Part shown: one piece after another, positions 34,944-43,382 of the stretch
Layout of the letters: every line of letters begins with the position of its first letter
Numbering within the stretch: the first letter of the stretch is position 1
Origin: Deltaproteobacteria bacterium HGW-Deltaproteobacteria-2
Lineage (GTDB): Bacteria > Desulfobacterota > Syntrophia > Syntrophales > Smithellaceae
Length of the DNA: 64,000 nt
NCBI GenBank assembly: GCA_002840505.1
Contig: PHBC01000005.1
Span: forward strand, 124,001 to 188,000
Reading direction: 5' to 3'
The notes under the pieces: generated by a model
Told to the model about the DNA's origin: nothing
Databases searched by the model: none
The model's input: only the letters and a program-made list of their open reading frames with translations
Position numbers and translations under genes: made by a program

Positions 34944-35777
34944 CTACATCATGCCTATGCGTGTCAAAAATAGGGCTAGTTTCTCACCGTAACCTTTTTT
35001 CACGGCGTAGGAAATGACGCCATAGAAAAAACTGGGCGACAGGCGCTTTAATATCCAGTAGTATTTCCCGGTGAATTGAGGAATCACATAAAGTTTGTTT
35101 TTTTCAAACGCCCTGATTGTTCTTTCCGCTACTTCTTCGGCGGTCAAACGTCCATGCTGAAAGGCCGAGTGTGCGAATTCATTCTGGAACTGGTCCTGAT
35201 AACGCATATTGTCTAATAGATGGGTGTTAAAAAACATGGGACAGGCTACGGTCACGCCGATTTTATGTGCGGCCAGTTCTTGACGTAATGTTTCCGAAAG
35301 AGAAATGACAGCGGCTTTTGAGACATTATAAGGACCCATCTCCATCAAAGAAAATAAGCCGGCACTGGATGCAACATTAATAATGTGCCCTCCACCCTGA
35401 GCTTTCATGTGTGGAATAAAGCTATGGCATCCATAAAGCATGCCCCAGAAATTTATATTCACGCACCAGTGCCAATTCTCCAGAGGGATATCATCTACAA
35501 ATCCACAGGATACCACGCCGGCATTATTGATAAGTAAGTCTATTTTCTTCCATTTAGAAAAAGAATAATCCGCCATGGCTCTGACATTTTCCGGTTTGGA
35601 TACATCGCATTCAAAAACTTCGCCGTCTCCACCGGCCTGACGTACCATAGCCAAAGTTTCTTCCATGCTTTTGTGGTTGATATCCGCAATGAGAATCTTC
35701 CATCCTTTCCTGGCCAGGACCATTGCCATGGCTCTTCCGAATCCTGATCCTGCTCCGGTTATCACTGCATTACTCAT
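34944..35777 (-). CDS. Short-chain dehydrogenase/reductase (SDR)
   Basis: 277 residues. Cofactor motif VITGAGSGFGRAMAM (TGxxxGxG) at the N-terminus, NNAG as LLINNAGVVS, catalytic Ser in NVASSAGLFS and the YxxxK motif as YNVSKAA are all intact. An Asp in LIADINHKS suggests NAD rather than NADP. Classical SDR of the oxidoreductase type acting on a hydroxyacyl or alcohol/ketone substrate. It is the last gene of the acyl-CoA operon and may supply the 3-hydroxyacyl-CoA dehydrogenase step, since no other candidate is in the operon (inference). Confidence 0.9.
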   Translation of the reverse strand: MSNAVITGAGSGFGRAMAMVLARKGWKILIADINHKSMEETLAMVRQAGGDGEVFECDVSKPENVRAMADYSFSKWKKIDLLINNAGVVSCGFVDDIPLENWHWCVNINFWGMLYGCHSFIPHMKAQGGGHIINVASSAGLFSLMEMGPYNVSKAAVISLSETLRQELAAHKIGVTVACPMFFNTHLLDNMRYQDQFQNEFAHSAFQHGRLTAEEVAERTIRAFEKNKLYVIPQFTGKYYWILKRLSPSFFYGVISYAVKKGYGEKLALFLTRIGMM

Positions 35778-35899
35778 AATAGTTACCCCTTAAATTTTTT
35801 CAGACCAATTCTTCTAAGAAGAAATGCGGGTTCTAAGCAATTACCAAAGAATGATTTCTTAATTATTTTGTAAGGCAGTCTATTAGTGCAAAAACTCTT

Positions 35900-37024
35900 C
35901 TATTTTTTGACTAATGAACTGATCAGTCCCAGTTTACGCATTGGCGCCAAACCCAACAGTGCCTGTACCTGTTTGGCATCGCGGAAACGTTTTTCCTGAC
36001 CGTAATCTTTCATGTAACCGTAACCGCCCAGAATCTGAATTCCATCAGTGGTCAACTTACAGGCCTGTTCGGACAAGTGCAGTGCCGCTGCCCGGGTACA
36101 TATATTCCATTCTGAGTCTTGCTGTTCCACGGCCAGTGCCGCCTCGGATACCACCATTTCAGCAATTTTTACCTGCATGACCATTTGAGCCAGCAACATG
36201 CGCAAACCCGACCAGTTGATAATTTCCCATCCACCTTGCTGGCGTTCCTGACTGTAAGCCAGAGCTTCCTGAAATGATCCCTTCATGATGCCGCACTGGA
36301 TAGCGGCGACTGCGGCATGCATACGGTCAGAGGCTTGATCAAAATATTTTGATCCTTCTTGTTCAGCACCAATAAGAGTGCCACTGACTCCTGTCAACGT
36401 TAGGTCTACAGCCGGACAGGCATGTAATCCCAAACTGAATATCGGTGCACTTTTGGTTATCCCTTTGTCTGTAAGATTGATAAGGAAAAAAGCAAAACCT
36501 TTCTGTTCCTTGATTCGTGCCGGTACCAGAGCATGTCCGGCCAATCCGCCTAAAACGACATATTCGACAGAACCATTGAGAGTATAAGATTCTTTGTTTT
36601 TAACTGCTGTCAGCTGCGTCTGAGTTTCGGTAGGATTACAAAAAGCCGGGCAGGCGATTAGAGCCGATTTGGCATCAGTTGCCTGTCCCGTAATTCCGGT
36701 CAGAAGATCCTTGCCTCCGGCCGAAAGCATAATTTCATGGGATAGAGCATTAGTAAAGATAATACCACCAAGACTGGCATCCGCTGCGCTGATATTGTCC
36801 AGAATGATGCACAAGGCATTCATGCCCTGGCCGATACCTCCACATTCTTCCGGCAGGATGGCACCAAGGAGTCCTACCTCATAGGCTTTGGCTACTACGG
36901 AATCAAAGAATGGTCCAAAGGGGTAACGGTCGTTTACCTCCCGATTGGCGGTCAGCTCTTTGGCGGCAAAACTATGCGCCAGATCTTCGAATGATTTGAG
37001 TTCGCATTTTATCGTCGCTAACAT
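35900..37024 (-). CDS. Acyl-CoA dehydrogenase-like protein lacking the catalytic Glu
   Basis: 374 residues with the three-domain acyl-CoA dehydrogenase fold: N-terminal helices with the GLLGAILPEECGG motif, middle beta domain, and C-terminal helices with GIQILGGYGYMKDYGQEKRFRDAKQ. After RDAKQVQ the canonical IYEGT is replaced by ALLGLA, so the usual catalytic Glu position is Leu357. The FAD-binding ITEPxAGSD motif of the middle domain is also not recognisable. This suggests a non-catalytic partner in a heteromeric enzyme with the adjacent 502-residue dehydrogenase, as known for FadE heterotetramers. Stop/start distance to the upstream gene is 12 bases. Confidence 0.88.
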   Translation of the reverse strand: MLATIKCELKSFEDLAHSFAAKELTANREVNDRYPFGPFFDSVVAKAYEVGLLGAILPEECGGIGQGMNALCIILDNISAADASLGGIIFTNALSHEIMLSAGGKDLLTGITGQATDAKSALIACPAFCNPTETQTQLTAVKNKESYTLNGSVEYVVLGGLAGHALVPARIKEQKGFAFFLINLTDKGITKSAPIFSLGLHACPAVDLTLTGVSGTLIGAEQEGSKYFDQASDRMHAAVAAIQCGIMKGSFQEALAYSQERQQGGWEIINWSGLRMLLAQMVMQVKIAEMVVSEAALAVEQQDSEWNICTRAAALHLSEQACKLTTDGIQILGGYGYMKDYGQEKRFRDAKQVQALLGLAPMRKLGLISSLVKK

Positions 37025-37036
37025 ATTTATGTCCTC

Positions 37037-38545
37037 CTATTCTTCAAATGCCCGGGCCTGCGGTATGGAACGGCCGATCAGGTTGGCGAACAGATTAATA
37101 CGGTTTAATTGATTGGTACCCTCATAGATCTGCAGCAATTTGGAATCCCGCAAAATTTTCTCTGCCCCGCACTCATGTCTGAGACCGGCCTGACCCATTA
37201 ATTCCAGAGCCATTTGACTGTTCTCCATGCCCATATCTGTTCCCACGACCTTGGTTAAAGAAGCCCATCCGGAACAGCGTCTTTGTTGTTCCATAGATTG
37301 GCCGTCTACGAAAAGCTTGAAAAAAATCCGGCTCATGACTTTCAATTTTAAGAACGGACTCACGAAGAGATCCAGGAAAACCTTTGGTACATATTTTAAA
37401 TAGTAATAGATAGGTTTTATCTGGAGGATGTTGTAGATTCCTCCGGGCAGTCCGTTGGAATAATTGGCCTCGACGTAACTGAGCCGACCGATGACGACAT
37501 TCTTATACATATCAGCCAGCATAATCTGCGCCCATTCGTGGTTGATGAGCAGTTTGCCATCAACCTCGGTCTCGCTGGCAAACTTGAGAGCTGTTTCGTA
37601 AGCACCTCTGGCCACACCGGTTCCAAAAGCTCCCACGGCTGGTCTGGTTACCTCTACCACATACTGGATGTATTGTTCTACAATCTCTCTTGGCTCTCGT
37701 GTTTTTGATGTCGGCATTTCATTGGAATTGGTCAATACGTTTTCATCCGGAATAAAACAATCCTCAAATATCAATTCGCTGGCAGGACAGGATCTTTGAC
37801 CCATTTTGTGTTCATGTTTACCGAATGAAAATCCTTTGGTGCCGGTTTTGACCGCGAAAACGATTGTGTTTTCCGAAGGTTTTTTCGCATCTGTGTAGGC
37901 AACAAGACAACACCATATTGAGAGATGTCCCATGGAGATGAAGACCTTGCTGCCGTTGATTATATATCCTCCTTTGACCTTTTGAGCAATACAACTCACG
38001 CGGCCGCGATCGACCAATTCAACTTCCTCAACATCCGTGCCGGCTCCCGGTTCGGTTATGGCCAGAGAAATCAGGCAGGGCTTGCCGGTGCGCTGTCCTT
38101 CAGCCACATCCCGGAATATTTTATTAGTCAATGCAGTATTCCATGATGCCATAACGGAAGTTACACCCAGATAATGGACACCAACCACATTAGCAATACT
38201 TACGCAGGCTGAAGCAAGTTCTTCAACCACATAAGAACACGCCGGCATGTTAATCCCTTGACCACCAAAAAGTTTGGGGATGAACATTGTATATAAGCCC
38301 CATTCATTAGCCTTTTCCACCAAATCCCAAGGCATATATTCCGGGTCGGCATACGTTTTACGATCCACCTCCAATGCCATAGGCCTGATTACTTCATTGC
38401 AGAACTGTCTGGCATAAGCAATGGCACCCTTCGTTTCTTTTAGCATGCCCTTGGGCAATCGCGGTATAGCCTGCAGACTACAAAAACTGTCCGCAAAACA
38501 TGGTTCGCGATCTAATAAAGATTTAGTTTCCTTTGGTGAAATCAT
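37037..38545 (-). CDS. Acyl-CoA dehydrogenase (long form)
   Basis: 502 residues from ATG 38545, preceded by AGGGAGG; the in-frame upstream start at 38590 lacks a site. The FAD motif LAITEPGAGTD is intact, the C-terminal catalytic block reads RDSKLLQIYEGTNQLNRI with the catalytic Glu in IYEGT, and the long middle region around residues 380-420 (YYYLKYVPKVFLDLFVSPFLKLK) is an insertion of basic and hydrophobic residues beyond the normal 380-residue length, possibly for membrane association. Oxidises an acyl-CoA to the 2-enoyl-CoA and passes electrons to ETF or another carrier. Confidence 0.9.
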   Translation of the reverse strand: MISPKETKSLLDREPCFADSFCSLQAIPRLPKGMLKETKGAIAYARQFCNEVIRPMALEVDRKTYADPEYMPWDLVEKANEWGLYTMFIPKLFGGQGINMPACSYVVEELASACVSIANVVGVHYLGVTSVMASWNTALTNKIFRDVAEGQRTGKPCLISLAITEPGAGTDVEEVELVDRGRVSCIAQKVKGGYIINGSKVFISMGHLSIWCCLVAYTDAKKPSENTIVFAVKTGTKGFSFGKHEHKMGQRSCPASELIFEDCFIPDENVLTNSNEMPTSKTREPREIVEQYIQYVVEVTRPAVGAFGTGVARGAYETALKFASETEVDGKLLINHEWAQIMLADMYKNVVIGRLSYVEANYSNGLPGGIYNILQIKPIYYYLKYVPKVFLDLFVSPFLKLKVMSRIFFKLFVDGQSMEQQRRCSGWASLTKVVGTDMGMENSQMALELMGQAGLRHECGAEKILRDSKLLQIYEGTNQLNRINLFANLIGRSIPQARAFEE

Positions 38546-38595
38546 AACCCCTCCCTTCGGAATTGAATATTGACTCAACTCAATCATCAATAATA

Positions 38596-38617
38596 CTCCT
38601 GCCGTTTACGGCAGGAG
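38596..38617 (-). terminator. Hairpin between acyl-CoA ligase and dehydrogenase genes
   Basis: CTCCTGCCG / CGGCAGGAG with a four-base loop, in the gap between the ligase stop and the dehydrogenase start on the minus strand. No T run follows, so it may be an attenuator or RNA processing hairpin rather than an operon end. Confidence 0.4.
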
Positions 38618-38671
38618 CACTGTACTATAAAACAGCTCCGGCTAATGGAAAGTCATTCGCTTATGTTTTGC

Positions 38672-40396
38672 TTATCCCTTGTTCTTTTGGGCGTCATAAG
38701 TGTCCTTGGTAACGCCGATCTTCTCAAGTTCTTTTTTGATAATGCGATGAGTATTGGTCATGGGAAATTCATTTACAAAGCGGATGTAACGTGGAACGGC
38801 GAATCGTTCGAGCTTGTCATGCATGAAGGCGACCAGCTCCTGCGGTTTCACCGACTGGCCCTGCACCAATTTGATGGAGGCCATAATTTCATCTTCAGCC
38901 AGTTCCGAAGGTACAGCATATACAGCTACTTCTTCCACGGCCGGATGTTCCATAATGGTATGTTCGACCTCATAAGCGCTCACATTTTCACCGCCGCGGC
39001 GCATGGATTCCGTATTACGGCCCACGAAATAAAGATACCCCTCTTCGTCCATACGCACCAGATCACCGGTGTAGAGGAAACCGTCATGTACCTTCTCGTT
39101 GGAGGCCTCTTCATTTTTATAGTATTCCACACGACCCTTGGAACCGCTGACTTTGAAGATAAGTTCGCCGGGCGTACCCGTCGGCACATCTTTCCCCTGC
39201 GGATCGACGAGGCGCATCTCGCCTGGTTTGGCTGGTGGAATCGGCTTTCCCAACGAACCTGCCGGTGCGGTAGCGAAATTCATGATAGCCTTGCCGCCAC
39301 CATCCACAGCGCCATAGCCTTCATAAATCTTTACCCCGAAACGTTTTTCAAATGGTCCCCACATTTCAGCAGGACAGGCTGCGGAAAGCACGAAGCGCAC
39401 CTTGTTGTCGGCATCGTTGGGTTGTGGCGGCTGTTTCATCAGAATGGGGATCATGGAACCCAGTGTGTTGAAGGTTGTGGCATTGTAAGAACGCACTTCT
39501 TCCCAGAACTTGCTGGCCGAAAATTTGCGCGAAAGCGCTACAGTAGCCTTAGCGCCCATAGCCACACTTACGGTTAGGAATAAAGCATTACCGTGAATAA
39601 GAGCAAGCGGTGTATAGCAGACATCGTTAGCATTAAGGATGATATTGCTCATAATACAAAGCTTTTTTACCGTCGTATTGTAGTAGCGGTATACGACACC
39701 CTTGCGACGCCCGGAAGTGCCTGAGGTATACAGGATAAGACACATGTCCTGCTTGTTGTAGCCCGTTTTTGGTTTGACTGTAGATGCCCGTGGAGCATAG
39801 GCTTCCGAAAGCCGGATGGCATTAGAAGGTACGGAAAACCCGCGATTTTCTTCCTCGATATCATTGACGATAACACCTTTGAGTTTTACGGATGAGGCAA
39901 TAGGCGTAAATCCATCCAGCAGTTCAGCGTCTAGGGCGAGAATACTTACATCGCTATGCTCAATAACATATTTGAGATTGTCCCCTTTGAGCTCCGGATT
40001 AAGTGGCACAAGATACATTCCTATTTTCTGAGCGCCGAATAAAATATCCAAAAAACGCGGAGAGTTCTTCATGAAAATCGCCAGCCCCAAGCCCTTGCCG
40101 CCACCTTTGCTCAGAAGAAAATTGGCCATGCGGTTGGCGTTGGCATCCATCTGGGCATAGGTAAATCGTTCGTTCTTGTACATCAGGAAGATTTTGTTCG
40201 GCACCATACAGGCGCGCTCTTCCAGAAGATCGGACCAGGACATATCTTCTACAATATCTTTTGCGGAGAAACCTTTTAAATTTGTCATTAAGGTGCCCCG
40301 TCGCGACTCTTCTTTTAGAAAAATGGCTATTGAACGCACAGTTCTTAAGAGAAGCCTGGCTGTTTGTATTCTTGTTGTCAAACTGCTATTACTCAT
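38672..40396 (-). CDS. Fatty-acyl-CoA ligase (AMP-forming, FadD/FACL family)
   Basis: 574 residues. ANL superfamily motifs are visible: the P-loop LILYTSGTSGRRKG, the A5-type YEGYGAVDGGG segment, GFLYTGDLVRMDEEGY and a VNEFPMTNTHRIIKKEL C-terminal block with the catalytic Lys. In the A5 motif the usual YGxTE is changed to YGAVDG. It activates a carboxylic acid to acyl-CoA with ATP. ATG 40396 has an AAGGAG site seven bases upstream. It lies in the middle of the acyl-CoA operon, which suggests that the acid is the pathway entry substrate. Confidence 0.88.
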   Translation of the reverse strand: MSNSSLTTRIQTARLLLRTVRSIAIFLKEESRRGTLMTNLKGFSAKDIVEDMSWSDLLEERACMVPNKIFLMYKNERFTYAQMDANANRMANFLLSKGGGKGLGLAIFMKNSPRFLDILFGAQKIGMYLVPLNPELKGDNLKYVIEHSDVSILALDAELLDGFTPIASSVKLKGVIVNDIEEENRGFSVPSNAIRLSEAYAPRASTVKPKTGYNKQDMCLILYTSGTSGRRKGVVYRYYNTTVKKLCIMSNIILNANDVCYTPLALIHGNALFLTVSVAMGAKATVALSRKFSASKFWEEVRSYNATTFNTLGSMIPILMKQPPQPNDADNKVRFVLSAACPAEMWGPFEKRFGVKIYEGYGAVDGGGKAIMNFATAPAGSLGKPIPPAKPGEMRLVDPQGKDVPTGTPGELIFKVSGSKGRVEYYKNEEASNEKVHDGFLYTGDLVRMDEEGYLYFVGRNTESMRRGGENVSAYEVEHTIMEHPAVEEVAVYAVPSELAEDEIMASIKLVQGQSVKPQELVAFMHDKLERFAVPRYIRFVNEFPMTNTHRIIKKELEKIGVTKDTYDAQKNKG

Positions 40397-40416
40397 GCAT
40401 TTGCTCCTTAGTTCTT

Positions 40417-40749
40417 CTACTTGAATTTGCGCGGCAGCTTCATTACAGTGCGATCAATTATCTTAAAGTGATAACCGAAATCATAAGGTACGCTGACTGT
40501 AATCGCTCCTCGTTCACAAATGGCCGCGCAGGCGTTGCACGACATGCACTGCGGAAAGTCCGTTTCCATTCTGGCTTTTTTGTCTTTGCCCTCGCCTTCG
40601 ATATACAGAGCGTGACCGGGACAAATAGTTATACACAGACCGCATCCGTTGCACTTGGCCAGGTCAACTTTCACCTGACCTGGATGAGCGTACTTTTCAT
40701 TATCATAGGTAGGTATTCTTAATCTTTCGATGAGGCTGATTTTGGTCAT
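40417..40749 (-). CDS. Ferredoxin-type 2[4Fe-4S] protein
   Basis: 110 residues. Two complete cluster motifs at Cys33/36/39/43 (CNGCGLCITIC) and Cys68/71/74/78 (CMSCNACAAIC), separated by an insertion of about 20 residues. The N-terminal 30 and the C-terminal 25 residues are extensions. Located between the nitroreductase and ligase genes with short gaps and an AGGAGG ribosome site, it is probably an electron carrier for the operon's oxidoreductases. Confidence 0.9.
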   Translation of the reverse strand: MTKISLIERLRIPTYDNEKYAHPGQVKVDLAKCNGCGLCITICPGHALYIEGEGKDKKARMETDFPQCMSCNACAAICERGAITVSVPYDFGYHFKIIDRTVMKLPRKFK

Positions 40750-40758
40750 GGCTTCCTC

Positions 40759-41550
40759 CTAATATGTAATCGTGCGCTGGCCGTTTTCATACCAGGCGAT
40801 TTCATGCAGTTCGCGCTCAACCATCTTGTTGGGATTTCCTCTGGCATAGCCTATGGTAATACCTTCCACCAGTTCATACGGATAAGAAATATTAAAACGC
40901 TTCAGCCATTTGAATCGATAATGAGATTTCATAAGGGCGGTAACAAAGCCCACCCAGCAGGTGGATAAACCCAGAGAGTGGGCTGCAAGCACCATATTCT
41001 GACCGCAGATACCGCAATCAAGATTAGGATTACTGACTCCCCGTTTGTCTTTCAAAATCATGATGACAGTAGGGGCACCATGGAATAACTTTAAATGACC
41101 ATCGGCAATAGCAAACATTGCTCCAAAAGGTATGGGGTGTAGTTCGTGGGGTAGTACGCGGATCATAAATTGACTGTTGAGCCAGATGATTTTACTCATG
41201 AAGCCTCTTCCTCGCCAGTCCAGAAAAAAACGGAAAAGTTTACAGGTCTGTCGGACATCGTGTTCCATTTCTTCCAGAATGGCTTTATCTCTGATAACGA
41301 TAAATTTCCAAGGCTGAGAATTTCCTGCCGAAGGGGCGTAGCGACCGGCTTCCAGAATCCTGCGAACCAAATTTTCGGGCACCTGATTTTGTTTGTACCA
41401 GCGCACGCTGCGACGCTCAAAGATAACTTTCTCTGTCTCAGTCCACTCTTCCGTTGTCGGCATAGCTGCTGTTGTTTTCTTTTCCGCTTCCAATTCCGCT
41501 TGTGTAGTCATGGTGTTCGGAGATAAATCATTTGCCGTTTTGTTATCCAT
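40759..41550 (-). CDS. Nitroreductase family FMN protein
   Basis: 263 residues from ATG 41550, preceded by GGAGG; an in-frame TTG/ATG at 41595 would add 15 residues. The nitroreductase start IFERRSVRWYKQNQVPENLVRRILEAGRYAPSAGNSQPWKFIV and the C-terminal LGLSTCWVGF and IGYARGNPNK segments are typical. These FMN enzymes reduce quinones, nitroaromatics, enones or transfer electrons. Ten bases separate it from the ferredoxin gene, so the pair may form an electron-transfer unit for the acyl-CoA dehydrogenases; this is inference. Confidence 0.88.
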   Translation of the reverse strand: MDNKTANDLSPNTMTTQAELEAEKKTTAAMPTTEEWTETEKVIFERRSVRWYKQNQVPENLVRRILEAGRYAPSAGNSQPWKFIVIRDKAILEEMEHDVRQTCKLFRFFLDWRGRGFMSKIIWLNSQFMIRVLPHELHPIPFGAMFAIADGHLKLFHGAPTVIMILKDKRGVSNPNLDCGICGQNMVLAAHSLGLSTCWVGFVTALMKSHYRFKWLKRFNISYPYELVEGITIGYARGNPNKMVERELHEIAWYENGQRTITY

Positions 41551-41684
41551 ACTACCTCCTTCACAACAATTTTCTTTATGGGATAATAACCTCAAGCTAC
41601 GGACTATTCCATAATCAGAGGTAATTTACCGCAAATCAAAAGGTATTACAAAAACAAAGTTAATCTATGCTTTTGCTTTATAGT

Positions 41685-43088
41685 CTAACGTGACGGTGCT
41701 TCCAGGATATGAATGCACATAGCAGCCTCTTCCTGTCCCAGCGCTCCACCACCGTTTTCGGCCATGCCGATTTTCGCTCCATTGACCTGGCGCTTGCCGG
41801 CTTTGCCGCGGAGTTGTGTAACCAGTTCGTGGATCTGTGCGAGACCGGACGCACCGATAGGATGACCGCGCGATTCCAGCCCGCCGCTTACATTAATTGG
41901 AATTTTACCGCCGATTTTAGTTGCGCCGCTTTCGGCAAAGATGCCGCCTTCACCTTCTTTGCAAAAACCCAACGCCTCTGCCTGGTGTAGTTCACCATAG
42001 GCGCTCGCATCATGAACCTCTGCGAAATGAACATCCTGGGGACCAAGTCCCGACTTTGCATAGGCTATCTTACTCAAACGTTCGCCGATATCAATATCAT
42101 CAAAAGCGCGTTCGCGTCCCGATCCGAGAATCGACGCCCGCACCTTCACTGCCTGCGACGTGAGGCCGAGTTTTTTCACCGTCTCTCCATCGCAAAGTAT
42201 TGCCGATGCGGCTCCATCTCCGATAGGTGCGCACATCGCCCGGGTCAGCGGCCAGGTGACGATGCGGTCTGCCAGCACCTTTTCGGGTGTTACAGTAAAA
42301 TTATACTGAGCATTGGGGTTCAATGAGGAATGAAAATGATTCTTGGATGCGATAATGGCAAGTTGTTCAATAGTGCTCCCGTACTTTTTCATGTGCTGGC
42401 GTGCGGCGAATCCGTAGACGTCCATGAAGGGCGAATGATCACCTGAAAACAATTTTCTCATTTCCTTTACAGTGTCCGAACCGACAGCATCGCTAAGGCG
42501 CAGGAATACTTTGAACATGTCCCAGTATTCATTGAATCTATCTTTGAGGGTTGTTTGCTTCTTTTTTTTACTTTTATCTTTTGGGGCCAGAGCTGCGTAT
42601 TTTGCCACATGGGCTTGCATATCCTTTTTATCCTGATCAGTCATGCCATAGACGGAGATATTGGCAATTATTTCTGCGATATTTTCAATATCCAGTCCCC
42701 CGAGAAATCCGGCAAAAACTTTCATTTTGTTGGAGTCATAAAGTTTTTCAGCCCCCACGGCCATGGTTATATCGTACAGGCCACTGGTAACGCCGAGCCA
42801 GGCGTGGTGAAAGGCGGTGGAACCACCGGCGCAGGCGTTTTCCACGTTAGTCATGGGAATGGATTCTATTCCGATAGGTCTTAATGCTACCTGTGCCCTG
42901 ATACAATCCTGTCCTTTACTATATCCCCAACCGGAATTAGAAAACCAGAGGGCTTGGATGTCTTTTTTATCAAGGCAGGCTTCTGTCAGGCAGGGATTTA
43001 CAGTGCTTGCGGCGAGGTCTTTAATGCTTTTATCAATATATTTCCCGAATTTAATAGTATGTGCGCCAATAACATATACATCTCTCAT
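41685..43088 (-). CDS. Thiolase family protein (acetyl-CoA acetyltransferase / SCP-x-like)
   Basis: 467 residues from ATG 43088 (a TTG at 43103 is also in frame). The nucleophile Cys is in NVENACAGGSTAFHHAWLGV, the His-containing motif is NVSGGLESRGHPIGASGLAQIHELV and the final Cys/Gly block is GMAENGGGALGQEEAAMCIHIL. These match the non-specific lipid-transfer-protein-associated thiolases used for cleavage of long or branched 3-ketoacyl-CoA. It is the first gene of the minus-strand operon and its promoter region contains the ATTGG palindrome described below. Confidence 0.9.
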   Translation of the reverse strand: MRDVYVIGAHTIKFGKYIDKSIKDLAASTVNPCLTEACLDKKDIQALWFSNSGWGYSKGQDCIRAQVALRPIGIESIPMTNVENACAGGSTAFHHAWLGVTSGLYDITMAVGAEKLYDSNKMKVFAGFLGGLDIENIAEIIANISVYGMTDQDKKDMQAHVAKYAALAPKDKSKKKKQTTLKDRFNEYWDMFKVFLRLSDAVGSDTVKEMRKLFSGDHSPFMDVYGFAARQHMKKYGSTIEQLAIIASKNHFHSSLNPNAQYNFTVTPEKVLADRIVTWPLTRAMCAPIGDGAASAILCDGETVKKLGLTSQAVKVRASILGSGRERAFDDIDIGERLSKIAYAKSGLGPQDVHFAEVHDASAYGELHQAEALGFCKEGEGGIFAESGATKIGGKIPINVSGGLESRGHPIGASGLAQIHELVTQLRGKAGKRQVNGAKIGMAENGGGALGQEEAAMCIHILEAPSR

Positions 43089-43133
43089 AGCTTGCGACCT
43101 CAAAATATTTTATTGGTTTTATCTATTTATTAC

Positions 43134-43148
43134 ATTGGTTTAACCAAT
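43134..43148. promoter_or_regulatory. Putative operator palindrome of the FadR/GntR-type regulator
   Basis: ATTGGTTTAACCAAT is a perfect 15-base palindrome 46 bases upstream of the thiolase ATG and 235 bases upstream of the divergent regulator. GntR/FadR-type proteins usually bind TGGTnnnACCA-like sites. It is the only strong palindrome of this kind between the two genes. Confidence 0.55.
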
Positions 43149-43201
43149 ACATACAATTAATACTTGCTTTTGTCAAGAAAAAATACATAATATACGCATC
43201 C

Positions 43202-43333
43202 GGTTAAATCACGGGTATGAACTCTAAAAGCAATCTTTGCGAAAAATTCCGTAGCAAGCTGCGGTGTATCATACCCTCCGCTATGCGGGATAATTCGACT
43301 TACGCTTCAAACTTCATCCCGACAAGTCGGGAT
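43202..43333 (-). repeat. Short mobile-like repeat element, copy 2
   Basis: Read on the minus strand, the core (about 43206-43303) matches the copy at 12550-12622: GTAAGT-GAA, then CCCGCATAGCGGAGGGTAT, then GCTTGCT, a spacer of about 28 bases, and TTCATACCCGTGATT. Next to it is an ATCCCGACAAGTCGGGAT palindrome (43316-43333). It lies in the divergent gap before the regulator gene. A much weaker resemblance (GGGATTAATTCCACTTACG) exists at about 500-520. Confidence 0.6.
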
Positions 43334-43382
43334 TAGTTTTCAGCAAGTCTCATTACAAGTTATTTGGAGGTTACAAAGGTTA

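Noticed and set aside
38645-39577. 310-codon plus-strand frame opposite the acyl-CoA ligase
   Set aside because: The minus strand has complete ANL ligase motifs; the plus frame has no ribosome site or family match.
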